A stretch of DNA of 64,000 nt from Omphalotus guepiniiformis (GCA_028554645.1 JAQOOI010000070.1:1798001-1862000); one strand, 5' to 3'; positions 11,724-23,549 are shown, counted from the first letter of the stretch. Program-made: numbers and translations. Notes: generated by a model from the letters alone, not told the origin.

Positions 11724-11912
11724 TGGAAATAAATATATTGAAATCGTGTAAAATCAACTGATACAAGTATAAGGCGATACGACTCGATTTCACGAGGTTT
11801 TCCAACGGAAAGTGGGTAAAATCTGTTGTGAGACCGAGTGAAATCGGCTGAGAACGTAAATGTTCAGGATACCCGTTTTCACTCGATCTCAACACAGCGA
11901 GTTTTCACTGGG

Positions 11913-12732
11913 CTCCAAAGCCGAGTCAACGTCTTACTATGTATATTGGCCGGGCCGGCGGACCTCCTGAAAAGGCAGACGTGCGTCAAAGCTGCCGTTA
12001 TGGCAAAACCTACCCCTCGGGTATCTTATCTTATCTTATCAACGGTCAACCGGTCACGGTGTGGTTCAGGGCCGTCGGCCGCAGTGCATTGGCAAGTCTT
12101 GAAGCCCGCGCTATGTATGTAACTTCATTTTCGTTTCCTTGCGGGTAATAGTATGTAATACTAAGGCGAGGAGGCAAAGCCCTACGGATCGGTTCAGTAT
12201 CCTATCCCGTCCTGAGAAATCTACATGATACATACATGAATCTAAAACAAAAAACCTTGAAGTTCAATTCCATCTCCGAGGAGAACGCGGTGACCTGATA
12301 CGTATCGTGAGTTGGTAACGCAGTTCGTTCACATACCATGATGGTCCTTTCATAACAAAAGGACATCCGTCCAATCGCGTGTCGTGCTGAGGAAACTCGA
12401 CAATACATAGTAGATAGATAGACTCGGACTCGGAAAGTTGATAGTCGAACTCACACTGCAAACAATTCAACATAAATTTCACGGGAATATCTTAAAAATA
12501 TGGTGAAATAACATGAAAAAGTTTAATTTTTCATGTTATTTTACCATATCTGTAATATTTTCCCATGGGATTTATGTTGAATTGTTGGCAGTGTCAAGTA
12601 TGAACACCTTTCATTCTTTCATTTTTCAGAATCCCGTGTTGATGAACGTGAAAGAGTAAAGTGCGTTACATCTGCTGTCTATCAAATAATCCGTTCGCAG
12701 CACTGAACTCTATATTGCTTTACTCTACATAT
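11913..12732. other. Gene-free stretch with hairpin MITE
   Basis: Holds the target duplication (11913-11919), a fragment resembling the accgtcggccgca dispersed repeat near 12070, and the hairpin element 12453-12595. No gene is seen. Confidence 0.5.
12453..12595. mobile_element. 143-bp hairpin MITE
   Basis: A nearly complete palindrome. The left arm starts acactgcaaacaattcaac; the right arm ends gttgaattgttggcagtgt. Arms of about 65 nt pair through aaataacatgaaaaa around a short gtttaat loop, with few mismatches or one-base gaps. It is AT-rich with no coding capacity, typical of a miniature inverted-repeat element. No target duplication is obvious. Confidence 0.75.
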
Positions 12733-14892
12733 CTACTTACTATGACTCCTAACAACATTCTCCTTCTCCTGTTCCAAAATCCCATACGCCTCATCAAACC
12801 TAGGCGTAATCCTACACTCATACGGAACAGGCCTAACCGCAAGCCCATCCTCCCAACACCCATCAACATCCAACTCCCCCCCTTTCCCCTCCTTCCTCTC
12901 AAAATTCAAAGCCCACAACATAATCGCAATCTCAATAAACAAAGAATTATTAGCAACATGTCTCCCTACACATATCCTCCTCCCGAATCCGTATGTAAAA
13001 TGCCCTTCTTCTTTTGTATCTGCGGGAGCGGGTTTGATGTTACCGGTGGAGGGGTCGAGGTGACGGGATGGGTTGAAGTGGTGTGCGTCTGGACCGTGGA
13101 TTTCGGGATCTCGGTTTAGAGACCAGATGTTGGGGATTATTATTGTTCCTTTTGGGATGAAGTGACCGTCGTACCAGTCGTCCTGAAAGATTGAATTAGT
13201 TCGGTTCATAACAGTGAAGACGTGGGAATCCATACCTCGATAGAACGATGAGGGATACCCAGGGGATCCTAAGTAACACATCACATTAACAAACCTACAA
13301 AACACCATAGAGTTAATACACGTACCAGCGGGCGCCAACGCAAAGCTTCTTTAACCTAAACACATAACACATCATCAGAAACCTCCTTGAATAGGGTACC
13401 AACGGACAAATGGTAACGAAAGAAAGAAACGAAACGAAACGAAACCAACCATCGCACGAATATACGGCAAATTCTCATAATCCGCAAACGAAGGAATCCG
13501 ATGTCTCCCAACAACATTATCCAATTCTTCTTGACCACGTTTCATAGCTTCTGGATAAAGCATCATTGCGAAGATCCACCATGCCATTACGCCTGCGTTC
13601 GTATCTGTCGCTGCACCACTAAAACGAGACGGAGGGTCAGAATCTGTATAGAAAAGTTGACGCGGGGGAGACTCGGATAACGTACTACATAGTACCAGCA
13701 AGCCAAGCGTTCTCTCTCATAGCGATGTTATGACGTTTAGCTTCTTTGATGAGGAATGCTGAGAGACTAGGACTTTCGTCGCCTTTTTCCTGAAGAAACA
13801 AGATCGTGTGAATATCGAGCTGAAAAAGGGAAAAAAACTTACGACACGGTCTTGTACGCTCTTGAAAAGACCTTCAAACAAAACACAATTCCTAGCAAAA
13901 TCCTGTTCTGCTTCTCTCTTCCATTTAGCGAACCTACCAAACCAGGCGTTAGTTCCATCCCGCCTCACACCAAACACCCAAACGGCACAAGTACCCACCT
14001 ACTAGGAATATACTTCATCCAAGGAAAAAACTCCACAAAATGTGAACCAGGTAACGCAGCCCTCGTAAGTCTAACCACAAACTCATTAATCCTCTTAACC
14101 GTAGGATCCTGTTGTGATTCAATAGGCGGAACATCATACAACATCGTCATAATCGCAGAAACGGCCGTACGACGAAGATGATCGTCGAAATTTTCTGGAT
14201 CGGAGAGGACGTCGGCTGTTAGGATTATGGCTTCGTTGGTTTGGGTACGGTGGTATCGGTGGGCTACTTGTTTGTTTAGACCTTCGTGGGCTGCTTTACG
14301 GAGACGACGCCAGCTGGAAGAGGATGGAGGGAGGGAGGGAGGGATGGGTTAAGAGGGGAATGAAAAGGGATATGAAGGGGCGAACTCACATATCGTTGTA
14401 ATGAGTGAAGGTGATAAGTAACCCACCCGTCATAATATCATTCGCAACGATATTATTTGGTCTATCAGAGTAAATCGTCGCACGTCGATCAAGTAGATCA
14501 CCAGCGACTTTCGAAGAGCTAACAACCAATAACGGTTGTCCACCCGCGTTCAAGTAAAAGTAGTCGCCTAGCAAAAAGCCATAACCACCGTCAGTCATCC
14601 TCTTCAACCCCAACCCAAACCAGATGAACTAACCATAAGTCTTTCTCCACTCAGTAAACGTCAACCACTGTTTACCCCCCAACTGTAACAAATTACCTAA
14701 AATCGGAAGACCAGGCGGACCAGGAGGGAGTTTCCTCCAAGGACTTGTGGTATACTTCGTTAAGAGGTATACTAAGAATCCGAGGAAGGCAAGTAGGGAT
14801 AGTTGTTGGTTTCTTTGGATGAATCCGAGTAGGGGCGTTAGACTCGATGTGAGTGTGGCTTGAGAGAGAATCGCCATGGTTGGCGAAGGCAA
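12733..14892 (-). CDS. Cytochrome P450, paralogue 3
   Basis: Nine exons: complement(join(12733..13182,13236..13268,13326..13355,13450..13618,13686..13789,13843..13933,13999..14313,14390..14567,14634..14892)). The model gives 542 residues, or 537 from the second ATG at 14877. Exon 2 is 178 nt as in the other P450s, but later intron positions differ, so it belongs to a sister lineage. Two tiny exons of 30 and 33 nt encode VKEALRWRPL (the ExxR region) and DPLGIPHRSIE. The haem loop is YGFGRRICVGRH, the hinge KLPPGPPGLPILGN, and the I-helix GAATDT. All junctions are GT-AG and in phase. It is probably a functional oxidase of the cluster; its substrate is unknown. Confidence 0.87.
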
Positions 14893-16306
14893 AAAGTCCT
14901 AGGTACCCCAAGGTTATAATATAACAAGTGGTGGTAAGTCAAAACGTTTACTTACTTATAGATATCTCATTGGGTCTAGCTCCGCTTTATTATTGATAGA
15001 TAATCGAGGAATAGTCATGTTCTTGCGATTTGGGGGTTTGCGTACGGTTTGTCTGCGGGTGTAGTGGGGAGAGAGGGGAATTTTTTTCTCACGATGGTTA
15101 GACGGCCGTTTTTTGTGGTGCGTGACCTATCCACCCGGCATCTAGCCATGCCGACATTGACCTTGGCTCTGATACTGCACTGGTACCTGGACCCCCTTAC
15201 CAAATACACCATTTACACGGCCGTTTTTCCCTCACGTATTTAAATGGGTATCCCTACCTGAGCCTCCGTAACCTCGAGTTCGAACAACTCGAACTTGAAC
15301 TCTGGAGTAGGATCTAGAACGTTGAGCGTTGAACACTTGACTTGCTTGCTTGACGTACCTCGACGAGTCTGAGCAACTCGACTCGAACTTAGGACGCTGG
15401 ACGCTGAATGATAATGAACTGAACGGATGAACGAATGGAATGGATGAATGATAGAATACATGGCTTTGCATGAATTGCCAATTTACAGTACCTCCAGTGA
15501 CTCTGACTCTAACTCTAACTCTGAGAGGCGTGGTCGTTGGTTTTCCTCGAGATATCGGTGCTTAGTGTAGTATGGGGGCCTCTAGGAGCTCGTTATCGAT
15601 TCTTATCAGTTTAGACACCCCATAGAAGTTAGTTTTGAGTAGAACCCCCGGGACTCCCCTCCCGCTCCCTCCGTCCTCCGTAGTATACGTAGACTGTAGT
15701 AAAGAAAGTTGAACAACGAAGCCTCGCCAGAGAGAGCATTGTGCAGAATACCTTGACTCAGATCGATTTCCTTCCTATGTACATGTACATCACCACCCTA
15801 CTTACATCAGATTATTTCTCATTTCCGCCCCAAGTTTAAGTACTCGATCCAAACGTCATTCTAATACTTCCAACACAAGTACATACATCCTCCTCCCGTC
15901 CTCCCTCCCATCCTCCCATCCTGCCTCGCCTCCTCCCATCCTCCCGTCTCCGATCGAGTCTACGCCTCGGTCTCACCGGCGCCTCCCGAAGCCTCCGCTG
16001 CCCCTCAGCTTAGTCATCTGTGGTAGCAGGATGGATCTGACATGCAGACATCCCATCCCGCGTTAAAAGACTCGGAACAAGCCTCGCCAGAGGGAGCTCG
16101 TGCGCAGGATTCAAATTGATTCCTTCCTTCCTATGTACATGTACGCCACCCTACAGTACTTACATCAAATAAATATCATTTCCTTCATTCATTCCTAAGT
16201 ACGTCATTCTAACAATTCCAACAAGTGCTTCCAAGTACGTACGTACATCCCTCCTTCCCCCATCCTCACGAGTCTCCATCTACGTCTAAGTAAACCTCCG
16301 TCTCGC
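14893..16306. other. Gene-free stretch with a diverged direct duplication
   Basis: No gene recognised. 15718-16010 and 16078-16310 are diverged direct copies, so part of this region, adjoining the next P450's 3' end, is duplicated. Confidence 0.55.
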
Positions 16307-16310
16307 CTAC
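15718..16310. repeat. Diverged direct duplication of about 250-290 bp
   Basis: Both copies contain, in order, aagcctcgccagag(a/g)gag, tccttcctatgtacatgtac, cttacatca, taagta/acgtcattctaa, ttccaacaagt-like text and catcc(c)tcc runs. The second copy runs into the stop codon region of the P450 at 16307. Confidence 0.6.
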
Positions 16311-18433
16311 CTCGACAAAAGCTCCAGCTCCTGTTCCGCAATAACCTTGACTTCAGGAAACCTAGGTGTAATTTTACACCCAAACTTTTTCGGTCGTATA
16401 AAACACACAAAAGTTCTCATCAGCTCCCCGTGTTTCTACCCACCCCACAAAACCCAGCCCCCGCCCCCCCACAGTTCTCCCCGCGCACAAACTCGAAAAA
16501 ACAAACTCGCTCGCACTCACATTAAAATCCCATCAGGCTCACAACCCCCCAAAACCTCCCCAAGATCCTCCCCTTCAACCGCCTCAAACCTAACCATCCA
16601 AAGTAAGAGCGCCATATTCATGAACAGTTGATTATTAACTGCGTGTCGACCAACGCAAATTCTTCGTCCGAATCCGTAGGTAAGGTGGCCTTCGTCTTTT
16701 GTGTCTGCTACACCCGGCTTCAACTTCCACTTTCCTACCCCTCCCGCACTCGCACTCGCACTCGCACTCTCGCGGTGCTCGCTGTCGCTCACACGCTCCA
16801 AAAACCTCTCCGGATCAAAAACCCCCACATCACCCCCATAAACCCCCCCATCCCTATTCATCTCCCAAACATTCGCAATAACCATCGCCCCCTTCGGCAC
16901 GTACCACCCCTCATACCAATCATCCTCCATAACCCTATGCGGAGCACCCACCGGAAACGGTGAACTCCACCTCAGAGCTTCTTTAACCATGGCGCGGAGG
17001 TAAGGGAGGTTTTCGATGTCGGAGAATTTGGGGAGACGAGAACGACCGACGATGGAGTCTAGTTCGGTTTGGGCGAGGGTTTGGGTGAGGGGGTGGGTGA
17101 TCATGGCTAGGGTCCACCAGGACATTACGCTTGACATTGTGTCGGAGCCGGCGGCGTACAGGGGGAGGGGAGGGAGGGGGTTAGTGGGGGTGGGAAGGAG
17201 GAGGGAGGAAGAGGGAGGGGAGGGGGGAGGGAGGGGAGACGTACTACATTGATCCTGCGAGCCAGGCGCCTTCGCGTTCGGAGATGTTGTATTTTGTTAG
17301 GTTTTCGATTAGGTTTGCGGAGAAGCTTGGTCTTGTTTCTCCTTTCGCCTGAGATAGAGAGAGAATGAAAATGAGGATCCAAATCGGGAATACCAGAAAC
17401 CTACTCGCCAAACGATCTCCGACAGTTCTAAACAACCCTTCAAACATTTTCGTCGAATTTTCAAACGCATCTTCTGCTTCTCTTTTCCATTTCGCGATAC
17501 TACCAAATCAAGATCAGCCCAATCTCCAATAGTCTTAACTCAAGTTCGTGTTCAACCACCCACCTCCTAGGCAAATAAACCATCCAAGGGAAAAACTCAA
17601 CCAAATGCGCTCCAGGCCTCAAAGCCCTCGTAACCCCAGCAGCCTGTTCATTAACAGCCTTAACAGTCTCATCATCCTCCCTAGTAATAGGCGGTGTATC
17701 ATAAACAATAGCCATAGTAACACTCGCCGCTGCTCGTTTGTAATGAGCTTCGAGATCGTAGGGACGGGAGAGGATACCGGTGGCTAGGTAGAGTGATTCG
17801 GTGAATTGGGTGAGGTGGTAGTTGTGGACTAGGGTTTTACTGAATCCTTCGTTGCCTGCGCGGCGCATTCGTCGCCAGCTACACACGGAGGGTGAGAAGG
17901 TGGCAGGAGGGGAGGGGGAGGAGGGGGAAGGGTGAGATGGGGAAGGGGGAGGGAAGGGGAACTCACGTATCGGTATACCGACCAAGACCAAGAGCCAACC
18001 CACCCGAAAGAATCTCACTCCCTACAATATTAGGCGGTCTATCCGAATAAATCGCAGCTCGTCTATCAAGTAAATCAGCTGCGATTTTTCTATCGTTTAT
18101 TACGATTATAGGTTGGCCTGCTGCGTTCAGATAGATGATATCTCCTACACCGTGACCACTATTCAGCACACAACACTTTCGACGAGGGTTGACTAGGATT
18201 CTTGACTCACCAAACTCCTTCCTCATTTCAGAAAACGTAAGCCACTGTTTTTCACCTAGCTGAAATACATTCCCGAGTAAAGGAAGACCTTTAGGTCCAG
18301 GAGGGAGTTTACGCCATGGACTCCTACGGTAAGAGATGTAGATGTATGTTGAGAGTCCTATAATGATCAATCCCAGGATCTTTGGGTCGAAAGAAATAGG
18401 ACCAAGAAGAGGTAGGGTTAGTATCGTCTTCAT
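16307..18433 (-). CDS. Cytochrome P450, paralogue 4, with two irregular introns
   Basis: Seven exons by homology to paralogue 3: complement(join(16307..16415,16521..17156,17245..17348,17409..17499,17564..17878,17967..18144,18211..18433)), in frame, 551 residues. Exon lengths 178, 315, 91 and 104 equal those of paralogue 3; the later small exons are fused. Motifs are hinge KLPPGPKGLPLLGN, I-helix AAGSDT, KEALRW, DPERF and haem loop YGFGRRICVGRH. Two oddities stand out. The intron 17349-17408 must begin GC (GCGAGT...CAG). The intron 17157-17244 has no AG at its expected end, which reads CCCCTGTA followed by the exon. It may be weakly expressed, alternatively spliced or a recent pseudogene. Confidence 0.75.
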
Positions 18434-18953
18434 ACCGCCGGCGTTCCTAGTATGTTTTCCAGAAATGTAGATTCGTTTCTTTTTATGCGGGTTGAATGAA
18501 ATCGAGGGGGTCTAGCTCGGTCGTTCGGAGGTTACACCGAGTAGAAGAAAGGTATACCGTATACAAGCCATTCATTGTGAGTAACGGCTACATACTTGCA
18601 ATAGATGACTGAAGGGAACGACACTAGAAAGTCGATGTCGAACGGCCGTGTAACAAATTTCTCCAAATGGATGCTCAGTATACCCGTGATTATGTCATCC
18701 ATTCGTGGCTATGCACACCCTTGGTTGAACTGAACCTACGCTGCTTACTTCCCGCTTGAAACACTTGGATGTCATTGAAATGGATGAATGATATGTAACC
18801 TGTAACCTGTTGCTTGGTCGCTGGACCTGCCAAGCAGAGGGACGGCCGTCGGTGTGTACTTGTGATGAATTATCGCGCAGTATATATTCAACATAGTTAA
18901 AGGTACCGGAAAACCTCCCTCTCGTTTCATTTCGTTTCGCCCACTGGTATACG
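18434..18953. other. Divergent intergenic region between P450 paralogue 4 and the GH131 gene
   Basis: No gene recognised. It serves as the upstream region for both divergent genes. No clear conserved element was identified. Confidence 0.4.
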
Positions 18954-20075
18954 ATGTTCGTCTCGGTTGGATTCGTGTTCGCAGCAGCAGCAGCAGCAGG
19001 CGTAGCACCATACGTCTCTGCATGTAACTGTCCTATAATCTGGGATGGTCGTGTTCCTCAGAACTATACCCCAGAGCAATTCGATCTGGACACATGTACG
19101 TTCACCCCAGCCCTCCTATACCTTACCCTACTAACACTCCCTCCGGACATCCATATACAACAACACCAAATTCCTCGGCGTAAACCAAACCTGGTCCCAA
19201 ATCGTTCAATTCCCTTCCCTCCCCCCATCCCTCTTCTCCTCCCCCCAAAACACCTCCAAACCCCTCGAAATAAACATCTCAAACGCCTCGATATATCCCT
19301 TCAACTCTTCACTCCTCGAAGTAGGTTTCAGACGTACAGAACTCGTCCCATCAATCAACACCGGTAATACCACGGACCCAACTGCTACGGGTATAACCAC
19401 TTTTCATTTCTCGATTCATCTGGATAAGGAACATCCGTTGAATTATTCGCATGAGTATCAGGTTTTTTGGCATGAGAGGTTTGATCTTGGTGCTGATCAG
19501 CTTGCGATTAAGACGGGGGTACCGTTTGATGTCGAGAAAGAGGATGTGGTTGTGGAGGATCCGAAGACGTTGAGGGTTGTTGGGACGAATTCGTTGACCC
19601 CGGAGCAGAATGTTTTTGTGACGAATTTTACGGATGATGTTTGGCATAATTTTGCTGTTACTGTTGGGTGGAGTACCAAGTGAGTTTCTCTAGGGTCTCT
19701 ACGTACGTTCCTGGTTAACTAACGAACTTCGTTGTGTTTTAAAGCGAAACAACACTATACTACTCAACCAACACAGACCCACTTTCAAAAGTAGCAGGTC
19801 CATTCACAAATGACTGGTCAGATCAGGGGTTACTTCATTTCGGTTTCCTTAGGTTACCTATTGGACCTCCCGTGAGTTCCTTTCCATCATTCCCTAGTTC
19901 ATCTATTCGTTCCGTTATCTCCTCGTTCATCCACTCGATACTAACTCACCCCCCTCCCACCATCAACATCGCACTCGAAGGGTATCAAGCACCCATCGCG
20001 ACTTACGAAGGGTTGATCTACGATGGGTTATTTGTGGAGGATAGCTCGTTCGGGTGTGTTTCGCTTGGGGAGTGA
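18954..20075 (+). CDS. GH131-like secreted glycoside hydrolase (beta-glucanase family)
   Basis: GH131 proteins are secreted fungal enzymes acting on beta-1,3/1,4/1,6-glucans. An Ala-rich signal peptide ends near VSA|CNCPIIWDGR. Family-like blocks follow: TFHFSIHLD, LNYSHEYQVFWHERFD, NFAVTVGW, LYYSTNTDPL, LLHFGFLRLP, EGLIYDGLFVEDSS and GCVSL at the end. Several N-glycosylation sequons are present. Intron 19680-19744 (gtgagt...aaag) is clean. The introns after 19095 (GTACGT) and 19871 (GTGAGT) have good donors and CTAAC-like branch sites, but no AG where the homologous reading resumes (near 19150 and near 19955). The gene is therefore recognisable, but its mature mRNA is uncertain. Beyond proximity, a link to the terpene cluster is not indicated. 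Confidence 0.75.
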
Positions 20076-20758
20076 GGGGCGAGTACGAGTACGAGCGCCG
20101 AGTGTGGTGCGAGTGCGAGTACGAGGGGGAGGGGGTGCGAAGCTGAACCCTTCCTTCTTTGGTAGTAACCGTGACACACTCTTTCGTTTCGTGAAGTTCT
20201 TGTCTTTCCTTAAAGACGTCTTATTTAATTTACTTATCATAATGTTTGTGTTGTGATTTTTAAAAAAATTGGGTGGAAAAGACAAAGTGACTTCCCCAGG
20301 TACTTCCCCAGGTACTGCACTTTCTTACAGCCGGGGCCAAAGGTTCAACGTCAACGTGTACTTTTGCCAACGCTCAGCCCGGTATTCCACCGTGACTTCA
20401 TACAACACGCCTTCCTTTGTACATTGTACAATAAGTCAGTATTCCATATTCCTGAACACAGAACTCTGCCACCAGTACCTACCGCACGGAGAGAGCACTA
20501 GTATCACAAAAACGTAAAACGTAGAACATAAAAGAATTAAAGAATTAGTTTGAAGGAAGACCCAGGAATTCCTTATTCTCTGGTCTTCCTTCGACTCAGG
20601 TCGAAAATGTCGCCCGCCGCCAACGCCTAGATTGTGGTTCCGTACTCAAGGCCCCCTCGAAAAGTTTTTTTGGGGGGGGGGGGTATTTCACCGTTAATTT
20701 GACATGTTACATTGGGGAAGATTGTGGACCGTCTGTTGAGGAATGGGAGAGACACTGA

Positions 20759-21047
20759 GAGATGCAGGTGAACGTAGTTGATAGAGAAAGATTGATTCAG
20801 ATTTTGGATGGATGGATGGATGGATTGCGGCTGACGGTTTTGATGACGGCAGTGTCAATGCTGGTACTAAGTATCGTGAAGGACGTTCATGACACTAGTT
20901 CTGAACGTTACGTTGAGAGTTCAAACGTTCATTGACCGCTGTGCGTTAACCGCTTCAGTTCTATCGTTGCAAGTTATACCGAAAGGTGTGTATAAATCCG
21001 TACAAAGTTCCGACACTGTTAGTAGTTACAGACATATCGTCTGCTCA
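20759..21047 (-). repeat. Right arm of the 18-kb-spaced inverted repeat
   Basis: Reverse complement of 2276-2598 with point differences and small indels; matching blocks include gtgaaggacgttcatgacac and tatcgttgcaagttataccg. See the left arm. Confidence 0.75.
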
Positions 21048-21343
21048 AACCTGCAATTTCAGGAACTGTGCGACATCGGCCTAATGTCAAAGGATAAGAA
21101 TATCACCGCACCGTACACGGGGATGCCTCACCGTATGTTTGTACTAGGCGCCAAAAAGGTACCAATGTGCCAGCCTGTGGTGCCAGCCGATAGCTATACA
21201 TTTTGTGAGCGTCCGCGGGTGGGCGATCAACACGTTGACGAGTCGAAGTCTCCCACAGGGTATTCATCTGATAACAATGGCTCATAGATTGCTGATCTGC
21301 CAGTGCTAAGCTGGTGAGCAGATTGAGGTCTTCGTACGGACAC

Positions 21344-21380
21344 GTGATGCGGCTATCCTTTCTCTTTCTCGCCGCATCAC
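21344..21380. repeat. Perfect 10-bp stem hairpin
   Basis: gtgatgcggc (21344-21353) is mirrored by gccgcatcac (21371-21380) across a 17-nt pyrimidine-rich spacer. Its function is unknown; it could be the end of a small element. Confidence 0.55.
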
Positions 21381-23549
21381 CTAGGTCGGAATCGACGTGC
21401 CCGTACTCAACGTCAAGACACTCGTTAGCACTCGGCTTTCCTTTTATTTCCCGCCCTCCACTCCCATTTCCATCGCAATTGTGAATCAGTTAGTATAACT
21501 CATCAATTCAAGATACAAACTTCATACAATTGCTCTGGCGAGACCGCCCAACAGCCGCACGTCAGCTCTCAGGCGGGATCCCGCCCACCCTCGCAGCTGA
21601 CCGCGAATACTGCTGGAGTCTTTCCGGGGCCCAAGGGTCTGCCGACCTTTGCCCACACACCATTGTCTCATGCGTCTCACTAGCTATCACACTGACGACG
21701 TCTTCTCTTCATATAGAGCAGCAGCATAAGTCAAGTCTGAAGAACGACCCACACCTTGTTCACACATGTAAGCGTCCCTCCCAAGTCAATGAGGACTGAA
21801 GCCATCATCTACGGTGGTTAAAAGGTTTGCTTTCGGCGTAGAAGAAACATATTAAAGCTAGAAGTATCAAAGCTAGACACTTTGTTCAGAAGTCAGTGCG
21901 AAATGAGCTTAGTCGAGGAGTCTGTCCGAATCCTTGTGGTTCACTCTTCGACTGAGTCACCGAGTCTCAGGTTGGATAACGTCCAAGGCAGATGCGCATT
22001 TCTCCTTCATTGGGAGAGCTCTGGAGAGTCCTGGCTAGTTCTGGGCGCATGGAAGGAAGGAAAGAAGTCACTGAAAGGAATTTCTTGAGGGCAGACCCGA
22101 GCCGCGTGTATATTGGCTCAGCTTGATTACATTGGTAATATTTAAATATCATCCGATTCATCCGATTCATCGCTCTTCCTTGGTTCTTTTCTCTGCAGTA
22201 GACCAGTGACAGCTTTGCGCGAGACTCTTTCCTCATCCAACGAAGCTTGATACCATCTTACAAACTTGGACCCATATTCTACAACATTCAAATCCGTAAT
22301 TTACTGTCCAAAAGACATATCTCGTATCAGCTCATATAATATTAATTCAATTGCAAGACCCTCAGTAAATCACGAGAACCCATGTACTTCTTTAGTAGCC
22401 GCAAGAATTGCGCTAACTTCAGGAAACCGAGGCGTAGTCACACAATCGAAAGGAACCGGACGTCTAAAGAAACGAACAATGACTCCACATCAGCTTTCTG
22501 AGGAGAGGAGGGACACAAAGTGAGAACGAGAACTCGAATGCGACGCACACAACAAGCCCATGATTCACTTCGTCATCGTCAACCGGCAGAATATCATCAC
22601 CGTTTTCATCCTTCGGTGGAAGAATATTACATGCCCACAAGATACAAGCAATATCAATGAACAATGCGTTATTCGCGACCTGTCTTCCCACACAGATACG
22701 ACGCCCAAACCCGAATGTGAAATGTGATTCGTCTTTCGTATCTGCCACTGCTGGTGCGATCTTCCCAGTTACGATGTGTCGCTCCGGTACGAACTCGGTC
22801 GCGTTAGTACCATAAATATCTGGATCGCGATTCAATGACCACACGTTGGCGATGACAGTCGTACCTTTCGGGATGTAGTAACCCTCGTACCAATCGTGTT
22901 CGGTAGATCGATGCGGCACACCAAGGGGAGCAACAGGACGCAAGCGCAATGACTCTTTGACGACGCCGCGGATGTAAGCTGTAAAGAGAAATGTGATCCT
23001 GATACAGGCCAGTAGCTGTTCAGAGACTCACGCAACTGTTCATAGTCGGCAAACGATGGCATACGCGAACGACCAACGACGGCGTCGAGTTCTTCCTGGG
23101 CCTTCTTCTGGACTTCTGGGTTCAGCAGCATTGCATGCATGAACCATTCAAGGGTTGCAGATGACTACCTGAGATGTCAGAAAATGCACGCCAATATGGT
23201 CCGGAGGTAGAAAAAAATCTCACAGAATCGGCTCCTGCTGCGCTGTAACAAAGCTCGAATTTAGATCACTGGATTCTGTATTGAATGGCTACTTACCACA
23301 TGATTCCGGCGAGATATGCAGCTTCACTGTCGTTGAATCCATTCGTCTTATCCTTTATGATTGTGGCACAAAAACTTGGCCTTTCGTCACCAGCAAGCTA
23401 TCAAATAGTGTTAACAGCAGCAATGCCCTCCAAAGTGATTACATCACTTACCACATGTTGGCGGACATCATTGTATAGCCCCTTAAACATAACTTCATCC
23501 TTCTTATACCAGTCTTCCGCATACTTCTTCCAAGGTGCGATCGCAGAGG

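Larger units (their letters stand above)
10483..11912. mobile_element. 1430-bp terminal-inverted-repeat DNA element with 7-bp target duplication
   Basis: Both ends carry the same inverted sequence, beginning CCCAGTGAAAACTCG. It is identical for 34 bases and continues to about 39 with one mismatch (10483-10521 and 11874-11912). Immediately outside lies the direct repeat ctccaaa (10476-10482 and 11913-11919), as expected for a transposition target duplication. The CAGTG-like terminus and 7-8 bp duplication recall hAT or P superfamily elements, but no transposase domain is recognised inside, so it is probably non-autonomous. It carries a short spliced reading frame. Confidence 0.75.
20076..22369. 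other. Long gene-poor stretch
   Basis: Contains a T7G13 homopolymer run (about 20665-20685), the right repeat arm (20759-21047), a 10-bp perfect hairpin (21344-21380), and, from about 21790 to 22080, degenerate sequence like the P450 upstream relics (ggttaaaaggtttgctttcg, tagtcgaggag). Short open frames here, such as 20889-21287 and 21530-21799, lack recognisable domains. Confidence 0.5.

Noticed and set aside
20665..20685. T7G13 homopolymer as a regulatory or G-quadruplex site
   Set aside because: A single homopolymer run can be slippage or sequencing error; there is no supporting context.
21530..21799. 89-codon plus-strand frame in the gene-poor stretch
   Set aside because: A neighbouring frame reads GPKGLP, reminiscent of a P450 hinge, but nothing P450-like surrounds it, so I did not call a relic here.
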